NCBI RefSeq assembly: GCF_000003605.2 | Contig: NW_003149905.1 | Span: forward strand, 1-29,692 | Direction: 5' to 3' | Source of the DNA: Saccoglossus kowalevskii | Taxonomy: Eukaryota > Hemichordata > Enteropneusta > Harrimaniidae | Length of the DNA: 29,692 bases | In this document: positions 9,941 through 20,960 of the stretch, piece after piece | How positions within the stretch are numbered: the stretch's first letter is position 1 | Layout: the number at the start of each line of letters is the position of its first letter | Position numbers and translations under genes: made by a program | The notes under the pieces: generated by a model | What the model was told of the DNA's origin: nothing | Database searches by the model: none | What the model saw: the letters and a program-made list of their open reading frames with translations, nothing else

Positions 9941-11860
9941 AGTGTTCTCCACTCACCTACACGTACATAACCTAGTCACATCAGTGTTCTCCACTCACCT
10001 ACTTGTACATAACCTAGTCACATCAGTGTTCTCCACTCACCTACTTGTACATAACCTAGTCACATCAGTGTTCTCTAGTCACCTACATGTACATAGCCTA
10101 GTCACATCAGTGTTCTTCACCAATCACCTACATGTACATAGCTTAGTCACATCAATGTTCTCCATCACTCAGCTGCATGTACATAGCCTAGTCACAGCAG
10201 TGTTCTCCACTCACCCACATGTACATAACCTAGTCACATCAGTGTTCTCCACCAATTATCTACCAGTACATAACCTAGACACATCAATATTCTCCACCAA
10301 TTATCTACATGTACATAACATAGTCACATCAGTGTTCTTCACAAATCATCTACATGTACATAACCTAGTCACATCAGTGTTCTCCACCCACCTACATGTA
10401 CATAACCTAGTCACATCAGTGTTCTCCACCACTCAGCTACATGTACATAGCCTAGTCACATCAGTGTTCTTCACCAATCATCTACATAACCTAGTCACAT
10501 CAGTGTTTTCCAATCATCTACATGTACATAACCTAGTCACAGCAGTGTTCTCCACTCTCCTACATAGACATTACCTAGTCACATCAGTGTTCCCCAGTCA
10601 CCTACTTGTACATAACCTAGTCACAGCAGTGTTCTCCACTCTCCTACATGTACATAACCTAGTCACATCAGTGTTCTTCACTTGCCTACTTGTACATAAC
10701 CTAGTCACATCAGTGTTCTCCACTCACCTACTTGTACATAGCCTAGTCACATCAGTGTTCTCCAGTCACCTACATGTACATAACCTAGTCACATCAGTGT
10801 TCCCCAGTCACCTACTTGTACATAACCTAGTCACATCAGTGTACTTCACTCGCCTACTTGCACATAAACTAGTCACATCAGTGTTCTTCACTCGCCTACT
10901 TGTACATAACCTAGTCACATCAGTGTTCTCCACTCACCTACTTGTACATAACCTAGTCACATCAGTGTTCTCCAGTCACCTACATGTACATAACCTAGTC
11001 ACATCAGTGTTCTCAAATCACCTACATGTACATAACCTAGACACATCAGTGTTCTCCAGTCACCTACATGTACATAGCCTAGTCACATCAGTGTTCTCCA
11101 GTCACCTACATGTACATAGCCTAGTCACATCAGTGTTCTCCTGTCACCTACGTGTACATAGCCTAGTCACATCAGTGTTCTCCAGTCACCTACATGTACA
11201 TAATCTAGTCACATCAGTGTTCCCCAGTCACCTACATGTACATAACCTAGTCATATCAGTGTTTTCCAGTCATCTACATGTACATAACCTAGTCACAGCA
11301 GTGTTCTCCACTCACCTACTTGTACATAACCTAGTCACATCAGTGTTCTCCACTCACCTACTTGTACATAACATAGTCACATCAGTGTTCTCCAGTCACC
11401 TACATGTACATAGCCCAGTCACATCAGTGTTCTTCACCAATCACCTACTCGTACATAGCTTAGTCACATCAATGTTCTCCATCACTCAGCTGCATGTACA
11501 TAGCCTAGTCACAGCAGTGTTCTCCACTCACCCACATGTACATAACATAGTCACATCAGTGTTCTCCACCAATTATCTACATGTACATAATCTAGTCACA
11601 TCAGTGTTCTCCACCAATTATCAACATGTACATAGCCTAGTCACATCAGTGTTCTCCAACAATTATCTACATGTACATAACCTAGTCACATCAGTGTTCT
11701 TCACAAATCATCTACATGTACATAACCTAGTCACATCAGTGTTCTCCACCCACCTACATGTACATAACCTAGTCACATCAGTGTTCTCCACCACTCAGCT
11801 ACATGTACATAACCTAGTCACATCAGTGTTCTCCACCACTCAGCTACATGTACATAACCA
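9941..11860 (+). repeat. X-family copy P3, second of the tandem pair
   Basis: P3 opens like P1 (GTACATAACC after CTACAC at 9963, compared with 5041) but has one fewer 45-bp monomer, so the offset to P1 falls from 4922 to 4877. It shares the CCAGTACATA and ATCAATATTC variants with P2 and the tail with P1. Private changes include GTGTACTTCAC near 10850, CATAAACTAG near 10865 and CCTAGACAC near 11037. Its structure fits an out-of-register exchange between P1-like and P2-like copies. Confidence 0.88.
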
Positions 11861-12845
11861 AGTCACATCAGTGTTCTCCAGTCACCTACATGTACATAGC
11901 CTAGTCACATCAACGTTCTTCACCAATCATCTACATGTACATAACCTAGTCACATCAATGTTATTCACCCGCCTACTTGTACATAACCTAGTCACATCAG
12001 TGTTCTCCACCACACAGCTACTTGTACATAACCTAGTCACAGCAGTGTTCTCCACTCACCTACTTGTACATATCCTAGTCACATCAGTGTTCTCCAGTCA
12101 CCTACATGTACATAGCTTAGTCACATCAGTGTTCTCCATCACTCAGCTACATGTACATAACCTAGTCACAGCAGTGTTGTCCACTCAGCCGCTTGTACAT
12201 AGCCTAGTCACATCAGTGTTCTCCACCAATTATCTACATGTACATAACCTAGTCACATCAGTGTTCTTCACCAATAATCTACATGTACATAGCCTAGTCA
12301 CATCAGTGTTCTCCACCAATTATCTACATGTACATAACCTAGTCACAGCAGTGTTATTCACCCACCTACATGTACATAACCTAGTCACATCAGTGTTCTC
12401 CACCACTCAGCTACATGTACATAACCTAGTCACGTCAGTGTTCTCGACCACTCAGCTACATGTACATAAGCTAGTCACATCAGTGTTCTCCACCACTCAG
12501 CTACTTGTACATAACCTAGACACAGCAGTGTTCTCCACTCACCTACTTGTACATAACCTAGTCACATCAGTGTTCTTCATTCGCCTAATTGTACATAACC
12601 TAGTCACATCAGTGTTCTCCACTCACCTACTTGTACATAACCTAGTCACATCAGTATTCTCCAGTCACCTACATGTACATAGCCTAGTCACATCAACGTT
12701 CTTCACCAATCATCTACATGTACATAACCTAGTCACATCAATGTTCTTCACTCGCCTACTTGTACATAACCTAGTCACATCAGTGATCTCCACTCACCTA
12801 CTTGTACATAACCTAGTCACATCAGTGTTCTCCAGTCACCTACAT
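11861..12845 (+). repeat. Y-family block, duplicated at 28.23-29.02 kb (offset 16179)
   Basis: About 12050-12845 aligns with 28229-29024 at an unvarying offset of 16179. Four rare variants sit in the same order in both: GTTGTCCACTC (12176 and 28355), GTTATTCA (12353 and 28532), CATAAGCTAG with CCTAGACACAGC a little downstream, and GTGATCTCC (12783 and 28962). The copies differ by a few substitutions, such as CACACCAG near 28483 and CGCCAACTTG near 28930. This Y block sits alone between X-family domains, as expected for a transposed or exchanged segment. Confidence 0.87.
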
Positions 12846-14470
12846 GTACATAGCCTAGTCACATCAGTGTTCTTCACCAATCCCCTACATGTACATAGCT
12901 TAGTCACATCAATGTTCTCCATCACTCAGCTGCATGTACATAGCCTAGTCACAGCAGTGTTCTCCACTCACCCACATGTACATAACCTAGTCACATCAGT
13001 GTTCTCCACCAATTATCTACATGTACATAGCCTAGTCACATCAGTGTTCTCCACCAATTATCTACATGTACATAACCTAGACACATCAGTGTTCTTCACA
13101 AATCATCTACATGTACATAACCTAGTCACATCAGTGTTCTCCACCCACCTACATGTACATAACCTAGTCACATCAGTGTTCTCCACCACTCAGCTACATG
13201 TACATAACCTAGTCACATCAGTGTTCTCCAGTCACCTACTTGTGCATAACCTAGTCACATCAGTGTTCTCCACTCACCTACTTGTACATAACATAGTCAC
13301 ATCAGTGTTCTCTAGTCACCTACATGTACATAGCCTAGTCACATCAGTGTTCTCCACCAATTATCTACATGTACATAACCTAGACACATCAGTGTTCTCC
13401 ACCAATTATCTACATGTACATAGCCTAGTCACATCAGTGTTCTCCACCAATTATCTACATGTACATAACATAGTCACATCAGTGTTCTTCACAAATCATC
13501 TACATGTACATAACCTAGTCACATCAGTGTTCTCCACCCACCTACATGTACATAACCTAGTCACATCAGTGTTCTCCACCACTCATCTACATGTACATAG
13601 CCTAGTCACATCAGTGTTCTTCACCAATCATCTACATAACCTAGTCACATCAGTGTTTTCCAATCATCTACATGTACATAACCTAGTCACAGCAGTGTTC
13701 TCCACTCTCCTACATGGACATAACCTAGTCACATCAGTGTTCCCCAGTCACCTACTTGTACATAATCTAGTCACAGCAGTGTTCTCCACTCTCCTACATG
13801 TACATAACCTAGTCACATCAGTGTTCTCCACTCACCTACTTGTACATAGCCTAGTCACATCAGTGTTCTCCAGTCACCTACATGTACATAACCTAGTCAC
13901 ATCAGTGTTCCCCAGTCACCTACTTGTACATAACCTAGTCACATCAGTGTTCTTCACTCGCCTACTTGTACATAACCTAGTCACATCAGTGTTCTTCACT
14001 CGCCTACTTGTACATAACCTAGTCACATCAGTGTTCTCCACTCACCTACTTGTACATAACCTAGTCACATCAGTGTTCTCCAGTCACCTACATGTACATA
14101 ACCTAGTCACATCAGTGTTCTCAAATCACCTACATGTACATAACCTAGTCACATCAGTGTTCTCCAGTCACCTACATGTACATAGCCTAGTCACATCAGT
14201 GTTCTCCAGTCACCTACATGTACATAGCCTAGTCACATCAGTGTTCTCCTGTCACCTACGTGTACATAGACTAGTCACATCAGTGTTCTCCAGTCACCTA
14301 CATGTACATAATCTAGTCACATCAGTGTTCCCCAGTCACCTACATGTACATAACCTAGTCATATCAGTGTTTTCCAGTCATCTACATGTACATAACCTAG
14401 TCACAGCAGTGTTCTCCACTCACCTACTTGTACATAACCTAGTCACATCAGTGTTCTCCACTCACCTACT
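12846..14470 (+). repeat. Mixed block and X-family copy P4
   Basis: The left part (12846-13260) is a run of CAGCTGCATG, CCCACATG and CCAATTATC units. The right part is an X copy with CCTGTCACC at 14248. P4 reads TACATGGACATAACC at 13711 where P1-P3 read TACATAGACATTACC, and CATAATCTAGTCACAGC near 13761. It lacks the TTCACTTGCC monomer, which makes its spacing 42 bp shorter than in P3. P4 shares these marks with P5, so the two form one subfamily. Confidence 0.8.
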
Positions 14471-17400
14471 TGTACATAACCTAGTCACATCAGTGTTCTC
14501 CACTCACCTTCTTGTACATAACCTTGTCACATCAGTGTTCTCCACTCACCTACTTGTATATAACCTAGTCACATCAGTGTTCTCCACTCACCTACACGTA
14601 CATAACCTAGTCACATCAGTGTTTTCCAATCATCTACATGTACATAACCTAGTCACAGCAGTGTTCTCCACTCACCTACTTGTACATAACCTAGTCACAT
14701 CAGTGTTCTCCACTCACCTACTTGTACATAACCTAGTCACATCAGTGTTCTCTAGTCACCTACATGTACATAGCCTAGTCACATCAGTGTTCTTCACCAA
14801 TCACCTACATGTACATAGCTTAGTCACATCAATGTTGTCCATCACTCAGCTGCATGTACATAGCCTAGTCACAGCAGTGTTCTCCACTCACCCACATGTA
14901 CATAACCTAGTCACATCAGTGTTCTCCACCAATTATCTACATGTACATAACCTAGACACATCAGTGTTCTCCACCAATTATCTACATGTACATAGCCTAG
15001 TCACATCAGTGTTCTCCACCAATTATCTACATGTACATAACATAGTCACATCAGTGTTCTTCACAAATCATCTACATGTACATAACCTAGTCACATCAGT
15101 GTTCTCCACCCACCTACATGTACATAACCTAGTCACATCAGTGTTCTCCACCACTCAGCTACATGTACATAGCCTAGTCACATCAGTGTTCTTCACCAAT
15201 CATCTACATAACCTAGTCACATCAGTGTTTTCCAATCATCTACATGTACATAACCTAGTCACAGCAGTGTTCTCCACTCACCTACTTGTACATAACCTAG
15301 TCACATCAGTGTTCTCCAGTCACCTACATGTACATAACCTAGTCACATCAGTGTTCTCAAATCACCTACATGTACATAACCTAGTCACATCAGTGTTCTC
15401 CAGTCACCTACATGTACATAGCCTAGTCACATCAGTGTTCTCCAGTCACCTACATATACATAGCCTAGTCACATCAGTGTTCTCCTGTCACCTACGTGTA
15501 CATAGCCTAGTCACATCAGTGTTCTCCAGTCACCTACATGTACATAATCTAGTCACATAAGTGTTCCCCAGTCACCTACATGTACATAACCTAGTCATAT
15601 CAGTGTTTTCCAGTCATCTACATGTACATAACCTAGTCACAGCAGTGTTCTCCACTCACCTACTTGTACATAACCTAGTCACATCAGTGTTCTCCACTCA
15701 CCTACTTGTACATAACCTAGTCACATCAGTGTTCTCCAGTCACCTACATGTACATAGCCCAGTCACATCAGTGTTCTTCACCAATCACCTACTCGTACAT
15801 AGCTTAGTCACATCAATGTTCTCCATCACTCAGCTGCATGTACATAGCCTAGTCACAGCAGTGTTCTCCACTCACCCACATGTACATAACATAGTCACAT
15901 CAGTGTTCTCCACCAATTATCTACATGTACATAACCTAGTCACATCAGTGTTCTCCACCAATTATCAACATGTACATAGCCTAGTCACATCAGTGTTCTC
16001 CAACAATTATCTACATGTACATAACCTAGTCACATCAGTGTTCTTCACAAATCATCTACATGTACATAACCTAGTCACATCAGTGTTCTCCACCCACCTA
16101 CATGTACATAACCTAGTCACATCAGTGTTCTCCACCACTCAGCTACATGTACATAACCTAGTCACATCAGTGTTCTCCACCACTCAGCTACATGTACATA
16201 GCCTAGTCACATCAGTGTTCTTCACCAATCATCTACATAACCTAGTCACATCAGTGTTTTCCAATCATCTACATGTACATAACATAGTCACAGCAGTGTT
16301 CTCCACTCTCCTACATGGACATAACCTAGTCACATCAGTGTTCCCCAGTCACCTACTTGTACATAATCTAGTCACAGCAGTGTTCTCCACTCTCCTACAT
16401 GTACATAACCTAGTCACATCAGTGTTCTTCACTTGCCTACTTGTACATAACCTAGTCACATCAGTGTTCTCCACTCACCTACTTGTACATAGCCTAGTCA
16501 CATCAGTGTTCTCCAGTCACCTACATGTACATAACCTAGTCACATCAGTGTTCCCCAGTCACCTACTTGTACATAACCTAGTCACATCAGTGTTCTTCAC
16601 TCGCCTACTTGTACATAACCTAGTCACATCAGTGTTCTTCACTCGCCTACTTGTACATAACCTAGTCACATCAGTGTTCTCCACTCACCTACTTGTACAT
16701 AACCTAGTCACATCAGTGTTCTCCAGTCACCTACATGTACATAACCTAGTCACATCAGTGTTCTCAAATCACCTACATGTACATAACCTAGTCACATCAG
16801 TGTTCTCCAGTCACCTACATGTACATAGCCTAGTCACATCAGTGTTCTCCAGTCACCTACATGTACATAGCCTAGTCACATCAGTGTTCTCCTGTCACCT
16901 ACGTGTACATAGCCTAGTCACATCAGTGTTCTCCAGTCACCTACATGTACATAATCTAGTCACATCAGTGTTCCCCAGTCACCTACATGTACATAACCTA
17001 GTCATATCAGTGTTTTCCAGTCATCTACATGTACATAACCTAGTCACAGCAGTGTTCTCCACTCACCTACTTGTACATAACCTAGTCACATCAGTGTTCT
17101 CCACTCACCTACTTGTACATAACCTAGTCACATCAGTGTTCTCCAGTCACCTACATGTACATAGCCTAGTCACATCAGTGTTCTTCACCAATCACCTACT
17201 CGTACATAGCTTAGTCACATCAATGTTCTCCATCACTCAGATGCATGTACATAGCCTAGTCACAGCAGTGTTCTCCACTCACCCACATGTACATAACCTA
17301 GTCACATCAGTGTTCTCCACCAATTATCTACATGCACATAACCTAGTCACATCAGTGTTCTCCACCAATTATCTACATGTACATAGCCTAGTCACATCAG

Positions 17401-17640
17401 TGTTCTCCAACAATTATCTACATGTACATAACCTAGTCACATCAGTGTTCTTCACAAAACATCTACATGTACATAACCTAGTCACATCAGTGTTCTCCAC
17501 CCACCAACATGTACATAACCTAGTCACATCAGTGTTCTCCACCACTCAGCTACATGTACATAACCTAGTCACATCAGTGTTCTCCAGTCACCTACTTGTA
17601 CATAACTTAGTCACACCAGTGTTCTCCAGTCACCTACATG
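14471..17640 (+). repeat. X-family copies P5a and P5b
   Basis: After a short junction (14471-14600) with CACCTTCTTG and CTACACGTAC units, two X iterations follow, with CCTGTCACC at 15484 and 16891. The first aligns with P1 at offset 9221 (15484 against 6263, and CAACATG 15966 against 6745). The second carries TACATGGAC at 16312 and CATAATCTAGTCACAGC like P4, at offset 2601, changing to 2643 where P5b retains the TTCACTTGCC unit. A TAA at about 15558 interrupts the open frame (CACATAAGTG for CACATCAGTG). Confidence 0.82.
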
Positions 17641-18300
17641 TACATTAGCCTAGTCACACCAGTGTTCTCCAGTCACCTACATGTACATAACCTAGTCACA
17701 TCTGTGTTCTCCAGTCACCTACTTGTACATAACCTAGTCACATCAGTGTTCTCCAGTCACCTACTTTACACAACCTAGTCACATCAGTGTTCTCCAGTCA
17801 CCTACATGTACATAACCTAGTCATATCAGTGTTTTCCAATCATCTACATGTACATAACCTAGTCACAGCAGTGTTCTCCACTCACCTACTTGTACATAAC
17901 CTAGTCACATCAGAGTTTTTCACTCGCCTACTTGTACATAACCTAGTCACATCAGTGTTCTCCACTCACCTACTTGTACATAACCTAGTCACATCAGTGT
18001 TCTCCAGTCACCTACATGTACATAGCCTAATCACATCAGTGTTATCCACCAATTATCTACATGTACATAGCCTAATCACATCAGTGTTCTCCACAATTAT
18101 CTACATGTACATAACCTAGTCACATCAGTGTTCTTCACAAATCAGCTAAATGTACATAACCTAGTCACATCAGTGTTCTCAGTCACTTACTTGTGCATAC
18201 CTAGTCACATCAGTGTTCTCCAGTCACTACATGTACATAGCTAGTCACATCAGTGTTCTCCAGTCACTACATGTACATAGCCTAGTCACATCAGTGTTCT
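17641..18300 (+). repeat. Indel-rich junction block
   Basis: This block joins X copy P5 to the mixed block on its right. It contains a 1-bp insertion (CATTAGCC near 17643), a TACTTTACACAACC unit at 17763 that is 1 bp short and also present at 25945, and six single-base losses between 18091 and 18270. The left part, with its TACTTTACACAACC unit, matches 25.82-26.2 kb closely. The monomers stay recognisable throughout. Confidence 0.8.
18091..18270 (+). other. Cluster of six single-base deletions
   Basis: Within 180 bp, CCACCAATT becomes CCACAATT, TTCTCCAGTC becomes TTCTCAGTC, CATAACCTAG becomes CATACCTAG, CACCTACATG becomes CACTACATG twice, and TAGCCTAG becomes TAGCTAG. Nearly all shorten a doublet of identical bases. 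Outside this cluster and 1239-1416, frame-changing indels are rare in the array (about 15 in some 29 kb, several of them shared between duplicated copies). Confidence 0.82.
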
Positions 18301-20960
18301 CCACCAATTGTCTACATGTACATAACCTAGTCACATCAGTGTTCTCCACCAATTATCTACATGTACATAGCCTAGTCACATCAGTGTTCTCCAGTCACCT
18401 ACATGTACATAACCTAGTCAAATCAGTGTTCCCCAGTCACCTACATGTACATAACCTAGTCATATCAGTGTTTTCCAATCATCTACATGTACATAACCTT
18501 CATTTACATAACCTAGTCACATCAGTGTTCTTTACCAATCATCTACATGTACATAGCCTAGTCACATCAGTGTTCTCCACTCACCTACATGTACATAACC
18601 TAGTCACATCAGTTTTCTCCACTCACCTACATGTACATAGCTTAGTCACATCAATGTTCTCCATCACTCAGCTGCATGTACATAGCCTAGTCACAGCAGT
18701 GTTCTCCACTCTCCCACATGTACATAACCTAGTCACATCAGTGTTCTCCACCAATTATCTACATGTACATAACCTAGTCACATCAGTGTTCTCCACCAAT
18801 TATCTACATGTACATAGCCTAGTCACATCAGTGTTCTCCACCAATTATCTACATGTACATAACCTAGTCACATCAGTGTTCTTCACAAATCATCTACATG
18901 TACATAACCTAGTCACATCAGTGTTCTCCACCCACCTACATGTACATAACCTAGTCACATCAGTGTTCTCCACCACTCAGCTACATGTACATAACCTAGT
19001 CACATCAGTGTTCTCCAGTCACCTACTTGTGCATAACCTAGTCACATCAGTGTTCTCCTGTCACCTACTTGTACATAACTTAGTCACACCAGTGTTCTCC
19101 AGTCACCTACATGTGCATTAGCCTAGTCACACCAGTGTTCTCCAGTCACCTACATGTACATTAGCCTAGTCACACCAGTGTTCTCCAGTCACCTACATGT
19201 ACATAACCTAGCCACATCTGTGTTCTTCACTCGCCTACTTGTACATAACCTAGTCACATCAGTGTTCTCCACTCACATACTTGTACATAACCTAGTCACA
19301 TCAGTGTTCTTCACTCGCCTACTTGTACATAACCTAGTCATATCAGTGTTCTCCACTCACCTACTTGTACATAACCTAGTCACATCAGTGTTCTCCACTC
19401 ACCTACTTGTACATAACCTAGTCACATCAGTGTTCTCCAGTCACCTACTTGTACATAACCTAGTCACATCAGTGTTCTTCACTCGCCTACTTGTACATAA
19501 CCTAGTCACATCAGTGTTCTCCACTCACCTACTTGTACATAACCTAGTCACATCAGTGTTCTCCAGTCACCTACATGTACATAACCTAGTCACATCAGTG
19601 TTCTCAAATCACCTACATGTACATAACCCAGTCACATCAGTTTTCTCCAGTCACCTACATGTACATAGCCTAGTCACTTCAGTGTTCTCCAGTCACCTAC
19701 ATGTACATAGCCTAGTCACATCAGTGTTCTCCAGTCACCTACATGTACATAGCCTAGTCACATCAGTGTTCTCCAGTCACCTACATGTACATAACCTAGT
19801 CACATCAGTGTTCCCCAGTCACCTACATGTACATAACCTAGTCATATCAGTGTTTTCCAATCATCTACATGTACATAACCTACATTTACATAACCTAGTC
19901 ACATCAGTGTTCTTTACCAATCATCTACATGTACATAGCCTAGTCACATCAGTGTTCTCCACTCACCTACATGTACATAACCTAGTCACATCAGTGTTCT
20001 CCACTCACCTACATGTACATAGCTTAGTCACATCAATGTTCTCCATCACTCAGCTGCATGTACATAGCCTAGTCACAGCAGTGTTCTCCACTCACCCACA
20101 TGTACATAACCTAGTCACATCAGTGTTCTCGACCAATTATCTACATGTACATAACCTAGTCACATCAGTGTTCTCCACCAATTATCTACATGTACATAGC
20201 CTAGTCACATCAGTGTTCTCCACCAATTATCTACATGTACATAACCTAGTCACATCAGTGTTCTTCACAAATCATCTACATGTACATAACCTAGTCACAT
20301 CAGTGTTCTCCACCCACCTACATGTACATAACCTAGTCACATCAGTGTTCTCCACCACTCAGCTAAATGTACATAACCTAGTCACATCAGTGTTCTCCAG
20401 TCACCTACTTGTGCATAACCTAGTCACATCAGTGTTCTCCATTCACCTACATGTACATAGCCTAGTCACATCAGTGTTCTCCAGTCACCTACATGTACAT
20501 AGCCTAGTCACATCAGTGTTCTCCAGTCACCTACATGTACATAGCCTAGTCACATCAGTGTTCTCCAGTCACCTACATGTACATAACCTAGTCATATCAG
20601 TGTTTTCCAATCATCTACATGTACATAACCTAGTCACATCAGTGTTCTCCAGTCTCCTACATGTACATAGCCTAGTCACATCAGTGTTCTCCAGTCACCT
20701 ACATGTACATAGCCTAGTCACATCAGTGTTCTCCAGTCACCTACATGTACATAGCCTAGTCACATCAGTGTTCTCCAGTCACCTACATGTACATAACCTA
20801 GTCAAATCAGTGTTCCCCAGTCACCTACATGTACATAACCTAGTCATATCAGTGTTTTCCAATCATCTACATGTACATAACCTTCATTTACATAACCTAG
20901 TCACATCAGTGTTCTTTACCATCATCTACATGTACATAGCCTAGTCACATCAGTGTTCTC
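18301..20960 (+). repeat. Mixed block holding two long-range duplicates
   Basis: 18564-19184 is the partner of 7540-8160, and 19231-20400 is the partner of the left end of the window. 20400-20960 is a run of CCAGTCACCTACATG monomers ending in another ACCTTCATTTACATAACC insertion unit (about 20880), also seen near 18500. A single-base loss at about 20919 (ACCATCATC for ACCAATCATC) shifts the open frame. The two duplicates abut near 19.2 kb, so this block is a composite. Confidence 0.8.

Larger units (their letters stand above)
8130..15560 (+). other. Longest open frame through the array, probably not coding
   Basis: This 7431-bp frame would encode 2476 residues of a degenerate 13-15 residue repeat such as NLVTSVFSTHLLVH. 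It starts at an ATG formed where an extra T shifts the frame, and ends at a TAA made by one C-to-A change. The other two plus-strand frames meet TAG or TAA in each consensus monomer, and all three minus-strand frames hit a stop in each consensus monomer, so only this frame can stay open. Differences between monomers are mostly amino-acid-changing. There is no signal peptide, no non-repetitive domain and no conserved ends. I see no sign of selection for protein. A secreted or structural His-rich repeat protein is a remote alternative. Confidence 0.6.
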
